Position numbers and translations under genes: made by a program | Origin: an uncultured Clostridia bacterium | Lineage (GTDB): Bacteria > Bacillota > Clostridia > Oscillospirales > Acutalibacteraceae | Direction of reading: 5' to 3' | Length of the DNA: 64,000 bases | Assembly: GCA_947632045.1 (NCBI GenBank) | Contig: CANRNQ010000008.1 | Coordinates: forward strand, 18,342 to 82,341 | The notes under the pieces: generated by a model | Database searches by the model: none | Told to the model about the DNA's origin: nothing | What the model saw: the letters and a program-made list of their open reading frames with translations, nothing else | Shown: piece by piece, positions 1 through 8,430 of the stretch | How the letters are laid out: each line of letters opens with the position of its first letter | Numbering within the stretch: the stretch's first letter is position 1

Positions 1-956
1 TTTCTGTCGTCCTCAAAGAAAGGAAGATAGGTCGGCGCATTATTTGTCAGACAATCTTCACCCAGATAATACTTAATCATCTTAGGCACAAAATAATAGA
101 TACCCTTATCATCAGCAATACCGTTACCGGGGGCATTCAGCAGAGCTACATTGCCCTTTTTGTAGGCGGTAAATATGTGTGGGATACCAATCAAGCTATC
201 CTCCTGAAAAGTCATTGGATCAAGGTATTCGTCACTGATTCTTCTGTAAACAGCTCCAACTCTCTGTTTTTTACCATTGTATCCCAGATGGTAAAGATTA
301 TCATTTTCAACCACGAGGTCACTTCCTGTACACAGAACAGCACCTGTTTGCTCCGCAAGGTAGCTATGCTCAAAGAATGCGGCATTGTATCTGCCGGGTG
401 TAAGAATGACATTAATTCCACCCTTGTTTACATAGTTCATTGTTTCCCGAAGCAAATCTGCGTAATCTCGGTTATCCTCGATTGAATTTCTGATAAAGGT
501 TTCCGGTGAGCTTCTGCGGCAAAATTTTCTGGCAATCATAGGATATGATGCACCGGAAGGTACTCTTAAATTATCCTCTAAAATATACCACTTACCATCC
601 TTGCCCTCTACCAAATCTATTCCGGAGATATGACTAAAAATATCTTTTGGCGGACATATCCCATCGCACTGCTTCAAAAATCCCTTTGCTGAATACACAA
701 ACTCCTCCGGAATAATTCCATCCCTTACAATACTTTTCGCTCCATAAATATCCTTTAAAAACAGGTTGAGTGCAGTTACTCTTTGTTGCAGTCCCTTTTC
801 AAGCATATCAAAATCTGATTTTGTAATTACTCTCGGTACAGGGTCAAACGGAAAAAGTTGTTCGTTAAATATTCCGTTTTTATAAATGCCAAACTTTACT
901 CCATAACGAGCCAAAAGCTCATTTACGGTATCGGCGTAACTGTACAAAGCTTCCAT
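1..956 (-). CDS. circularly permuted ATP-grasp family protein, partial (3' end beyond window)
   Basis: This frame is open from an ATG at 954-956 to the left edge and is absent from the ORF track because it has no stop in the window. About 318 codons are visible. The start follows a GGAGGAAG ribosome site. Readable stretches include LRVPSGASYPMIARKF, VILTPGRYNAAFFEHSYLA and NAPGNGIADDKG, the pattern of the circularly permuted ATP-grasp (COG2308/DUF407-type) proteins. That family probably forms peptide or amide bonds at ATP cost and is often next to an alpha-E or transglutaminase-like gene, which would lie off the left edge. The substrate is unknown. A terminator-like hairpin sits between its upstream region and the start, so attenuation is possible. 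Confidence 0.8.
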   Translation of the reverse strand, partial: MEALYSYADTVNELLARYGVKFGIYKNGIFNEQLFPFDPVPRVITKSDFDMLEKGLQQRVTALNLFLKDIYGAKSIVRDGIIPEEFVYSAKGFLKQCDGICPPKDIFSHISGIDLVEGKDGKWYILEDNLRVPSGASYPMIARKFCRRSSPETFIRNSIEDNRDYADLLRETMNYVNKGGINVILTPGRYNAAFFEHSYLAEQTGAVLCTGSDLVVENDNLYHLGYNGKKQRVGAVYRRISDEYLDPMTFQEDSLIGIPHIFTAYKKGNVALLNAPGNGIADDKGIYYFVPKMIKYYLGEDCLTNNAPTYLPFFEDDR

Positions 957-976
957 AATTCTTCCTCCTTTTCACA

Positions 977-1026
977 TATAAATAAAAAGGCGACGGACAA
1001 GAAAGTATGAACATCCTTGTCCGTCG
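977..1026 (-). terminator. terminator-like hairpin just upstream of the ATP-grasp gene (possible attenuator)
   Basis: On the minus strand CGACGGACAAG pairs with CTTGTCCGTCG (991-1001 with 1016-1026) and is followed by CCTTTTTATTTAT. The U-tract ends about 20 nt before the start codon. No complete gene lies upstream on this strand for more than 600 bp, so this is either the end of a decayed gene or a leader attenuator. Confidence 0.55.
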
Positions 1027-1639
1027 TTATGTAAGTATAATATCATTTCGCAGATGAAAAGTCAAGAAATTTGCAAGATTTATATCGTTTCCTGCAACGC
1101 TCAAAAGAATTATTAAGATTATCTCAATTATAATATGAATTATTGCATGATTTTCATTATATTCTTGCATATTTTGATGCTTGTTGATAATGCAGGTTAT
1201 TCTGTTTCATTAATATGGATTTGAAGCTTTTGTTCTTTTCTTTTACTATAATTTCATTAATCAGCAGTCTTATATTTGCATCACTTATAGCCCCTCTTCA
1301 ATGATTTGTTCAATAAGTTCAATGATACTCTTTCATTGCTCACAGCGAATATTGTCAGCCCGGCAAAGATAATAATGCTAACGAGGAAACATTAAGCAAG
1401 CTGACAAAAGAAAGCCTTGAAAAAAGCACGACGGCAAGGTGAGTGAAAATTCTCCTTGCCGTCGCTCTTTAAAATTGAGGCAAATGTAATATCTGTATCT
1501 TATTTGTAATTCTCCCTTATGCTATTATTCTACGAAGAAATTAAAAGAATCACAAATGTGCGAGTGAGAAATGTGTGTAACTGCCGATAAAACCTATATG
1601 AAAATAAGTCCGTTATTGACACTCGTACAAAAAAGAAAT
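1027..1639. other. AT-rich intergenic stretch with short coding-like remnants
   Basis: No intact gene is visible. On the minus strand two adjacent frames read as protein-like fragments: KSIIELIEQIIEEG (about 1292-1335), then after a one-base shift AISDANIRLLINEIIVKEKN (about 1157-1297). The second resembles the C-terminal end of large serine recombinases, but this is a weak call from memory. On the plus strand about 1330-1443 reads NNANEETLSKLTKESLEKST to a stop. A hairpin (CGACGGCAAGG with CCTTGCCGTCG, 1429-1464) followed by CTCTTTAAAA closes the stretch and resembles the hairpin at 991-1026. Base composition is more AT-rich than the core genes, which fits a decayed mobile segment. Confidence 0.3.
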
Positions 1640-1664
1640 CGGCCGCGCTGCGGTCGTTTTTTTC
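1640..1664. terminator. probable bidirectional terminator after fabG-like gene
   Basis: CGGCCGC and GCGGTCG pair with one mismatch (1640-1656). The minus-strand product ends in ATTTCTTTTTT and the plus-strand product in TTTTTTT. It lies just past the stop of the minus-strand reductase. Confidence 0.5.
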
Positions 1665-1665
1665 A

Positions 1666-2400
1666 TTAAATTACAAAACCGCCGTTTACACCGAGCACCT
1701 GCCCCGTTATAAACGAGGCGCGCTCGCCTGCCAAAAACACTGCGGCGTTCGCTATATCCTCCGGAGAGCCGAGCCGCTGAATGGGGGTTTCCTCCTTCAG
1801 AGCCTCAAGCTCCTCCTCGGTGTACTCCCCGAGCATATCTGTTTTTATCACTCCGGGAGCTATCGCGTTCACCCTTATGCCGCTCAGAGAAACCTCCTTT
1901 GCAAGCGCCTTTGTCAAGCCGATAACGCCCGCCTTTGCCGCCGAATAAGCGACCTCGCAGCTCGCGCCGATTTGCCCCCACATGGAGCTTATGTTTATTA
2001 TACAGCCCTTGTGCCGTCTTATCATATGGGGCAAAACGGTTCGGCAGTAATTGTAGCAGCCGGTGAGATTTGTCGATATTATTTTATTCCAATCTTCGGG
2101 CGACACGTCGGTAAAAAGCGCGGTTGAGGAAATCGCCGCGTTATTTACAAGAATGTCTATTTGTTTGAAGCGCCTCATAACGCTATCGACGACATTTACC
2201 GCACCGTCATAGCTTTTAACGTCCGCCTTAAAGGAAACGGCGCTTGCGCCGAGCCGCTTTGCGCGGCTTACTACGTCCTCGGCACAGTCTGTGCGCTCGT
2301 TATATGTTATAGCTAAGTCATAGCCCTCCTCAGCAAGAGCAAGAGCCACAGCCGCTCCTATTCCCCGTGAGCCACCCGTTACTATCGCGCATTTTGACAT
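1666..2400 (-). CDS. SDR-family 3-oxoacyl-ACP reductase (FabG-like)
   Basis: This is a 244-residue short-chain dehydrogenase/reductase using NAD(P)H. The N-terminal Rossmann motif is TGGSRGIGAA, followed by NNAA after strand 4, a catalytic Ser in NISS, and YSAAKAG carrying the Tyr and Lys. The C-terminus GQVLGVNGGFVI is typical of FabG. The track ORF is 299 residues, but its first 55 are translated upstream repeat. The start chosen is MSKCAIV, after GGGAGAG. It is not beside other fatty-acid genes, so a dedicated role in fatty-acid synthesis is not shown; other ketoacyl or sugar substrates are possible. It lies 292 bp downstream of the sirtuin gene. Confidence 0.85.
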   Translation of the reverse strand: MSKCAIVTGGSRGIGAAVALALAEEGYDLAITYNERTDCAEDVVSRAKRLGASAVSFKADVKSYDGAVNVVDSVMRRFKQIDILVNNAAISSTALFTDVSPEDWNKIISTNLTGCYNYCRTVLPHMIRRHKGCIINISSMWGQIGASCEVAYSAAKAGVIGLTKALAKEVSLSGIRVNAIAPGVIKTDMLGEYTEEELEALKEETPIQRLGSPEDIANAAVFLAGERASFITGQVLGVNGGFVI

Positions 2401-2454
2401 ATTTTTTCTCTCCCTTTTAAGCGACGCGCGCCGTTTGTCTATGAGCCATGTTTT

Positions 2455-2640
2455 AACAGGATAAAAATAAAAGTTTTTGCCCGCCTTTTTCCAAAAGGCG
2501 GCAGAGGAGAAGGGGGCAGCGCCCCTTGTCGCAGTCCGCAGGCCGCGAAATTCCCCGCGTTTCAAAGCGCAGGAGAAGTGAGAAGCCCTCGCCGGTTGCT
2601 CCCAAAAAAGTAGAGTTCCTTGTAAAACTAATCAAGGCTG
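2455..2640 (-). repeat. probable dispersed non-coding repeat remnant
   Basis: On the minus strand the segment contains CGACAAGGGGCGCTGCCCC and a CCGCCTTTTGGAAAAAGGCGG hairpin followed by CAAAAACTTTTA. I associate this arrangement with dispersed repeats in clostridial genomes. A similar AAAAGGCGGGC-type fragment occurs near 59900-59930. It also creates the false N-terminal extension of the FabG ORF and the small ORFs at 2453-2819. Confidence 0.35.
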
Positions 2641-2662
2641 ATATATCCTTTTTAAGAATTTG

Positions 2663-2699
2663 TGCGCGCCGCTTTAAACGGCGCGCAATTTTTTATTTT
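2663..2699. terminator. GC-rich hairpin between sirtuin and reductase genes
   Basis: GCGCGCCG and CGGCGCGC pair perfectly around CTTTAAA (2664-2686). On the plus strand TTTTTTATTTTA follows. On the minus strand the run after the hairpin is ACAAATTCTT, a poor terminator. It directly follows the sirtuin stop. Confidence 0.5.
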
Positions 2700-3421
2700 A
2701 CTTGCCCTCTTATCTGCCCGAGCACCTCGCCTATCGGCTCGCGTATGACGAGGTCGGCGCGACTGTCAAACGGGGTTTTCGACTTGTTTATCAGCACAAG
2801 ATGCTTTCCCCTGAAATAGTTCACAAAGCCCGCGGCGGGATATACGTTGAGCGAGGTTCCTCCGACAATTAAAAGCTCCGCGCCCATTATCGCGCTCACG
2901 CTCTCCTCTATCGTCTGCTCGCACAGGCCCTCCTCGTATAAAACCACATCGGGCTTTATCCGCCCTCCGCATTCGCACCTCGGCACTGTGCTGCTGTCTT
3001 TTATTGCCTCAAGCCCGTAGAATCTGCGGCAATCCTCGCAGTAATTTCTGAGCACCGAGCCGTGCAGCTCCAGTACACGCTTGCTGCCTGCCGCCTGATG
3101 CAGGCCGTCTATATTCTGCGTTATAACCGCCTTGAGCTTTCCTTCGCGCTCAAGTGCGGCGAGCGCAAGGTGAGCCGCGTTTGGCCTGGCGTTGGGATAG
3201 AGCATTTTATTTCGGTAAAACCTGAAAAATTCCTCCGGATTTTTTTCATAAAAGGTATGGCTGAGTATGACCTCCGGAGGAAAGTCATACTGCTGATTAT
3301 AGAGTCCGTCCGTGCTGCGGAAGTCCGGTATTCCGCTCTCAGTAGAAACACCGGCGCCGCCGAAAAAGACTATATTGTCGCTCTCGTCTATCCATTCTTT
3401 GAGCTGCTGTACTTCGTTCAT
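2693..3421 (-). CDS. cobB: NAD-dependent protein deacylase, Sir2 family
   Basis: This 242-residue sirtuin removes acyl groups from lysines using NAD. The NAD-binding motif GAGVSTESGIPDFRS is at 22-36, TQNIDGLH at 101-108 and the catalytic His in LHGS at 120. A Cys4 zinc site is formed by C128, C131, C149 and C151. Length and motif order are those of bacterial CobB/SrtN. The start codon overlaps the end of the upstream metallopeptidase gene by 4 bp (ATGA), so the two are translationally coupled and probably transcribed with rpoD. Confidence 0.95.
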   Translation of the reverse strand: MNEVQQLKEWIDESDNIVFFGGAGVSTESGIPDFRSTDGLYNQQYDFPPEVILSHTFYEKNPEEFFRFYRNKMLYPNARPNAAHLALAALEREGKLKAVITQNIDGLHQAAGSKRVLELHGSVLRNYCEDCRRFYGLEAIKDSSTVPRCECGGRIKPDVVLYEEGLCEQTIEESVSAIMGAELLIVGGTSLNVYPAAGFVNYFRGKHLVLINKSKTPFDSRADLVIREPIGEVLGQIRGQVK

Positions 3422-3840
3422 TCTGTTTTCGCCTCTCCTTCGTCCGACTTCTGCTCGCGCAGCCTTTTTTCTCTCTCCTTCTTTCTGAGATATTCGGCTA
3501 TTCTATCCTCGTCATATAGCACAAGGTCGCGGTAGCCCGCGAGCGTTTCGTTGTGGTGTCTAAGCTCATGCACAAGCACGCGCCTTAGCTGCTCATAGTA
3601 AAGCTCCCTTGGTCTGTTGCCGTAAATTTTAGCGAAGGAGCCGTAATATATTTTTATAAGTACGCCTATTGACGAGCGCGAGTATTCGCCCATTATGTAA
3701 AGGTCGTTGTCGACTGCCTTTGGGTGTATCTTGTACTGCGGCAGCAAAATGATGCCGCCGCTAAGCTCGCGGAACAACGGCTCCGGCAGCGTATCTGTTA
3801 TCTCGTCAAGCATTTCCTTTGTTTCGTCAATGGTAAACAT
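3418..3840 (-). CDS. small zincin-like metallopeptidase family protein
   Basis: The product has 140 residues. It contains HELRH at 91-95, a gluzincin-type HExxH zinc motif, followed by a charged C-terminal tail rich in Lys, Arg and Glu. It has no signal peptide or membrane segment, so it should be cytoplasmic. It resembles the small single-domain metallopeptidase family found near core genes in Firmicutes and Actinobacteria; activity is inferred only from the motif. The start lies 11 bp after the rpoD stop, and the RBS (GAGGCG) overlaps that stop. It is coupled to the sirtuin gene downstream. Confidence 0.7.
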   Translation of the reverse strand: MFTIDETKEMLDEITDTLPEPLFRELSGGIILLPQYKIHPKAVDNDLYIMGEYSRSSIGVLIKIYYGSFAKIYGNRPRELYYEQLRRVLVHELRHHNETLAGYRDLVLYDEDRIAEYLRKKEREKRLREQKSDEGEAKTE

Positions 3841-3851
3841 TCAAAATCGCC

Positions 3852-4955
3852 TCAGTCCAGAAAATCCTTTAGCTTTTTGCTCCTGCTTGGGTGGCGCAGC
3901 TTTCTGAGCGCCTTCGCCTCGATCTGTCTTATTCTCTCTCTTGTAACGTCAAATTCCTTTCCTACCTCCTCGAGCGTCCTCGATCTGCCGTCCTCAAGCC
4001 CAAATCGCAGCCTCAAAACCTTTTCCTCCCTCGGCGTGAGCGTGTCCAGCACCTCGTCGAGCTGTTCCTTTAAAAGCGTATGCGAAGCCGCGTCCGCCGG
4101 CGCGGGAGCGTCGTCGTCCGGAATGAAGTCGCCGAGATGGCTGTCCTCTTCCTCGCCTATCGGCGTTTCAAGCGACACCGGCTCCTGCGCGACCCTCATT
4201 ATCTCCCTGACCTTGTCAACCGGCATATCAAGCACATCGGCGATTTCGTCGGCTGTCGGCTCATGTCCGTTTGTGTGCAAAAGCTGGCTCGACACCTTTT
4301 TCACCTTGTTTATCGTTTCAACCATATGAACCGGTATCCTTATCGTTCTCGCCTGGTCTGCTATCGCTCTTGTTATAGCCTGTCTTATCCACCATGTTGC
4401 ATAGGTGGAAAATTTAAAGCCCTTTGTGTAGTCAAATTTTTCAACGGCCTTGATAAGTCCAAGATTTCCCTCTTGAATAAGATCCAAAAACTGCATACCT
4501 CTGCCGAGATAGCGCTTAGCTATGCTGACAACGAGTCTTAAGTTGGCCTCTGACAGGCGCTTTTTCGCCGCCGAATCTCCCTGCTTTATTTTTATTGCGA
4601 GCTCGACCTCTTCATCGGGAGAAAGAAGCGGAACTCTGCCTATTTCCTTTAAGTAAACCTTTACCGGATCGTCTATTGCGACGCTGTCGGCGTTTACGTC
4701 TTCAACGGCCTCATCTTCGACCTCTTTCTCGTCAATCTTGATATCCTCGATAGGAACGTCCTCAAAATCCTCGACTATAGTCACGTTCATTTGCTCGAGG
4801 CTGTCGTAGAGCTTTTCAATTTGATCCGGTTCAAAAACCACTTCGCCCATCGCGTCAAAGATTTCCTTTGTGCTTATCTCTCCTTTTGATTTGGCAAGAT
4901 CTATTATCTCCTTAATGATAGTCTTTTTGTCCGGTGACGTCTGCAAAATAGCCAT
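3852..4955 (-). CDS. rpoD: RNA polymerase primary sigma factor
   Basis: This is the 367-residue housekeeping sigma-70 (SigA/RpoD). Region 1.1 is at the N-terminus ([16 protein letters not shown]), followed by an acidic linker and [18 protein letters not shown] (region 1.2). Region 2 contains [17 protein letters not shown], and region 4 contains [19 protein letters not shown], which contacts the -35 element. Length matches the B. subtilis type (about 370), without the large insert of E. coli RpoD. It follows dnaG by 65 bp in the dnaG-rpoD arrangement usual in Firmicutes. Confidence 0.98.
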   Translation of the reverse strand: MAILQTSPDKKTIIKEIIDLAKSKGEISTKEIFDAMGEVVFEPDQIEKLYDSLEQMNVTIVEDFEDVPIEDIKIDEKEVEDEAVEDVNADSVAIDDPVKVYLKEIGRVPLLSPDEEVELAIKIKQGDSAAKKRLSEANLRLVVSIAKRYLGRGMQFLDLIQEGNLGLIKAVEKFDYTKGFKFSTYATWWIRQAITRAIADQARTIRIPVHMVETINKVKKVSSQLLHTNGHEPTADEIADVLDMPVDKVREIMRVAQEPVSLETPIGEEEDSHLGDFIPDDDAPAPADAASHTLLKEQLDEVLDTLTPREEKVLRLRFGLEDGRSRTLEEVGKEFDVTRERIRQIEAKALRKLRHPSRSKKLKDFLD

Positions 4956-5020
4956 CTGTATCTTTCCTTTCTTTCCCCGTGGTTTTTTCTGGCAGATCGC
5001 GTATACACGGGCTTATTCCC

Positions 5021-6784
5021 TTATTTTTTCTGCTGCTTGAGCTTTTCGAGGTATTTTTCTATATCGCTTATATCGGCGCTTGCCGCGTTTTCCGCCGTTA
5101 TCCTGTCGTTTTCTGAGAGTATCACTCGTATGCAGTCGTCGCGAGCCGCGACGGAGTTTATATTCCCCCCGAAAGATGCAAGCATTCCGGCAATTTTTCC
5201 GTTTTCTTCTACGGTAAATTCCCCCGAGATATCCGAGGGCATTATATTTCTGCCGTCGAGCGCTCTCTCGGTTATTATACCGTAAACTCGCCTGTTGAAC
5301 GACGTTACAAGCTTTTCCGGCGGCAGCAGTTTTGCGATCTTTGCCGCCTCACCCGGATTATTTATGATATAAGCTATCAATGCCTCCTCCGCTCTTGCCG
5401 CCCTGAGATTTGCGGCCTTCTCGGAGTTCACCCTGTCGTCCCTGCCGGAGGCGACGGTCTGAATATCTCTAAACTGCTTTTTTGTCCTTTCTCGGACATT
5501 TTTCTTTCTGTAACCGTTTATCTGGCGCAGCACCGATTCTTTGCTAACTCCGGTTTCATCGCTAAGCCTTCCCGCGTAGACCTCCGCCTCTATCGGGTTT
5601 TCAAGCTCAGACAAAAGTCGAGAGCAATCGGTGAGATAGGCAACGACCTGGCTTTGCTCGGTCAGTATATATTTTTGCTTTATCTTCTGTATTCTGTACT
5701 CTATATCGTTTCCGCTCTTTTCAAGGAGCCGTTCAAAACGCTCGCGACCCTTGTCGCCGTTTTCCCTTATAAATTCGTCTGGGTCCTTTGCTCCCGGCAC
5801 GGATATCACCCTTATGTCAACTCCGGCGCTCCTCAAAAGCTCTATCGCTCTCTGCGCCGCCTTTTGACCCGCCTCGTCGGAGTCGTAGCAAATATATACC
5901 TCGTCGGCATAGCGCTTCATAAGCATTGCCTGCTCGCGCGTAAGCGCCGTTCCGAGCGTTGCTATTGCAGAGGTGAAGCCCGCCTGGTGCAGAGCTATTA
6001 CGTCCATATATCCCTCGCAGAGTATAAGACTGCGGTCGCCGCCCTTTGCGAAGTTCAGCGCAAAGAGATTCGTGCTTTTTTTAAAAACGGGCGTATCGGA
6101 GGTGTTGAGGTATTTCGGCTTTTGGTCCGTCATTATCCTGCCGCCGAAGGCTATGACGTTCCCCCGTAGATCTATTATGGGGAACATCACTCGGTTGTAA
6201 AACCTGTCGGATATGCTGCCGTTTTTGTTTTGATATACAAGGTTTGCCGCGACCAGCTCCTGCGGCTTGAAGCCCTTTGATTTCAAATAATCGACAAGGG
6301 CAAAGCGTTTGTCCGGGCTGAAGCCCAGTCCAAAGTGCTTTATGGTTCTCTCCGAAAGGCCTCTTCCGCGCAGATATTCGAGTCCCTCCTTGCCCTCTGA
6401 CGTATAAAGCGTCGAATAATAAAACCGCCCCGCCTCGCGGTTCGCCTCGAAGATTCTTCTCCGCAGCTCGCTCAGGCTGTTGTCGTATGAGCTTTCAGGC
6501 ATTTCCATTCCGGCTCTTTGAGCCAGCAGCTTGACAGCGTCTATATAATCGAGGTTTTCTATTTTTCGTATGAAGGTTATCACGTCGCCGCCCGCTCCGC
6601 AGCCGAAGCAGTAAAACGAGCCGTTTTCGGGATATATGTTAAACGACGGCGTTTTTTCGCTGTGGAACGGACAGAGCCCAACGAGATTGCGCCCGCGTCT
6701 TTTTAGAGTTACATACGACGAGGCTATGTCGGATATATCGCTCCTCAGCTTCAGCTCGTATAAAAAATCGTCCGGTAACGGCAA
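5021..6784 (-). CDS. dnaG: DNA primase
   Basis: This 587-residue primase makes RNA primers at the replication fork. The N-terminal zinc ribbon has C38, H41, C59 and C62. The catalytic TOPRIM core includes ILCEGYMDVIALHQAG and CYDSDEAGQKAA, and the C-terminal helicase-binding domain is divergent as is usual. The start is TTG (6782-6784), 8 nt after GGAGG; no ATG fits better, and the zinc ribbon spacing supports it. It lies in the dgt-dnaG-rpoD order, but repeat copy A separates it from dgt. Confidence 0.97.
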   Translation of the reverse strand: MPLPDDFLYELKLRSDISDIASSYVTLKRRGRNLVGLCPFHSEKTPSFNIYPENGSFYCFGCGAGGDVITFIRKIENLDYIDAVKLLAQRAGMEMPESSYDNSLSELRRRIFEANREAGRFYYSTLYTSEGKEGLEYLRGRGLSERTIKHFGLGFSPDKRFALVDYLKSKGFKPQELVAANLVYQNKNGSISDRFYNRVMFPIIDLRGNVIAFGGRIMTDQKPKYLNTSDTPVFKKSTNLFALNFAKGGDRSLILCEGYMDVIALHQAGFTSAIATLGTALTREQAMLMKRYADEVYICYDSDEAGQKAAQRAIELLRSAGVDIRVISVPGAKDPDEFIRENGDKGRERFERLLEKSGNDIEYRIQKIKQKYILTEQSQVVAYLTDCSRLLSELENPIEAEVYAGRLSDETGVSKESVLRQINGYRKKNVRERTKKQFRDIQTVASGRDDRVNSEKAANLRAARAEEALIAYIINNPGEAAKIAKLLPPEKLVTSFNRRVYGIITERALDGRNIMPSDISGEFTVEENGKIAGMLASFGGNINSVAARDDCIRVILSENDRITAENAASADISDIEKYLEKLKQQKK

Positions 6785-6869
6785 AATATCGCCTCCTGTT
6801 TTGCGGCGTTTCGCCGCTTGAATAATATTCGCAAAGCACGCTCGTCTGTGGTTTTCGCCGGAATTATCA

Positions 6870-7098
6870 GCTGCCGCGCGGTATGCTTAGGCAGCTTTGA
6901 GCGTGCGTTTAAAATTCGGGCGGCGACCGGCGCGGCGCAGCCGCGCGGAAAAAACGCGGCATAACGAGAGTGTGATTTTATAAAGGGTAAACCGCCGCCG
7001 CGTTTTTTCGCACATTTCCGCCGGAGGCGGAAATGTGCCGGTCGCCGCCCGAATAAGTCTGGCTAAGGCAGATAATAAAAACGCGACGACGCGGCAGC
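6870..7098 (-). repeat. cloverleaf palindromic repeat, copy A (inverted orientation)
   Basis: The outer stem is GCTGCCGCG / CGCGGCAGC at the two ends. The inner stem is TTCGGGCGGCGACCGG with its complement (6915-7053). Inside are a GCGGC-GCA-GCCGC arm, a middle arm AAAACGCGGC / GCCGCGTTTT and a CACATTTCCGCC arm. The GC-rich conserved arm is on the left here and on the right in the other copies, so this copy is inverted. It lies 33 bp after the dgt stop and upstream of dnaG. Confidence 0.9.
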
Positions 7099-7131
7099 CG
7101 GGTATGAGCTTCAACCCCGCAGCGAACCGTC

Positions 7132-8133
7132 TTAAAGCTTTTGCCAGAATTTCGGTATAAATAAATTTTCATAGGTCTGCACCGCAAAGTGATCCGTCAT
7201 TCCCGCGATGTAATCACAAACCGCGCGTTCAACACCCTCGCTGTCGGCTATCGCTTTAAGCTCGCCGTCAAGCAGCTCCGGATGCTTTGTATAATAGTCA
7301 TAAAGGCTTTCTACAAGATGAGGCACCTTCTTTTCCTCTGATTTAGCGTATTCGCTCTTGTATACGCAGTCAAACATATATTTATGCAGGGCGTTGAAGC
7401 ACTCGAAAAAATGCTTGTCCATCTTTATCTCCCCGCCGACGCTGTTCTCGACCACGTTTACAACCATTGAATTTATTCTCTCGCTCGTCGTAGAACCAAA
7501 CGCTTCTATAAATTCCTTCGGCAGATCCTTCTCGCTTATCGCTCCTGCCCTTATAGCATCGTCTATATCGTGATTTATATAGGCTATCCTGTCGGCCGTT
7601 CTCACTATTCGTCCCTCAAGGGTGTCGGCCTCTTTTCCTTTTGTGTGGCAGAGTATACCGTTTTTGACCTCGTATGTAAGATTAAGCCCCGCACCATTCT
7701 TTTCTAGCCTCTCCACGACTCTCACGCTCTGCTCAAAATGCCTGAAGCCGCCCGGGTGCAGATCATTCAACGCCCGCTCACCGGCATGGCCAAACGGAGT
7801 GTGCCCCAGATCGTGCCCAAGAGCTATTGCCTCTGTGAGATCCTCGTTGAGATCGAGCGCACGGGCGATAGTACGAGCTATCTGCGCAACCTCAAGCGTA
7901 TGAGTGAGCCGCGTTCGGTAATGGTCGCCCTCGGGAGAAAGAAAAACCTGGGTCTTGTGCTTGAGCCTGCGGAACGATTTGCAGTGTATTATTCTGTCGC
8001 GGTCGCGCTGGAACGCTGTGCGCATAGGCGACGGCTCCTCCGGTCGCTCTCTGCCGCGGGAATTTTTCGAGAGGCAGGCAAGGCTTGAAAAACGCCTTTC
8101 TTCCCAATAACAGATTTTTTCATTTATCGTCAT
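7132..8133 (-). CDS. dgt: deoxyguanosinetriphosphate triphosphohydrolase-like protein
   Basis: This 333-residue HD-domain protein is of the Dgt type, which hydrolyses dNTPs to nucleoside and triphosphate. The metal and catalytic signature reads THTLEVAQIARTIARAL then ALGHDLGHTPFGHAGE, with a later INHDIDDAI providing another His-Asp pair. Length fits the shorter dGTPase-like subfamily of Firmicutes, whose substrate range is broader or unproven. The start follows GGAAG with a 7 nt spacer. It is the first gene of the minus-strand dgt-dnaG-rpoD series. Its upstream region (8134-8430) is shared with the divergent ypeB, and I see no further gene there. Confidence 0.9.
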   Translation of the reverse strand: MTINEKICYWEERRFSSLACLSKNSRGRERPEEPSPMRTAFQRDRDRIIHCKSFRRLKHKTQVFLSPEGDHYRTRLTHTLEVAQIARTIARALDLNEDLTEAIALGHDLGHTPFGHAGERALNDLHPGGFRHFEQSVRVVERLEKNGAGLNLTYEVKNGILCHTKGKEADTLEGRIVRTADRIAYINHDIDDAIRAGAISEKDLPKEFIEAFGSTTSERINSMVVNVVENSVGGEIKMDKHFFECFNALHKYMFDCVYKSEYAKSEEKKVPHLVESLYDYYTKHPELLDGELKAIADSEGVERAVCDYIAGMTDHFAVQTYENLFIPKFWQKL

Positions 8134-8430
8134 TATACCGCTTCCTTTTGCCGTCGGCAGGCAAGATGAGGCTTTTGATAACCCTTTTTCGCCGTAAATC
8201 GTTTATTTTCGCGTAGATTTATATGCTGTCAATATAATATACCTGATTATTTAAAAATATCCTCTTATTTTTTGAATTTTTTTTGCTAAAACAAAGAAGT
8301 AGGGCAGTTTTTGATTCACCATAAAGGTCAAGCGGCGATTTAAAGCCCTGTAAAATAATTTTCCAAATCAAAAGCCCTTTACATAATATTGGACAGCCTT
8401 GGGAATTATTTATAAAAGGGGATTTGATAT

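Noticed and set aside
6870-7098. Repeat family as a CRISPR array or tRNA cluster
   Set aside because: Copies are kilobases apart, there are no regular spacers, and the arms lack tRNA invariant bases and CCA-proximal features.
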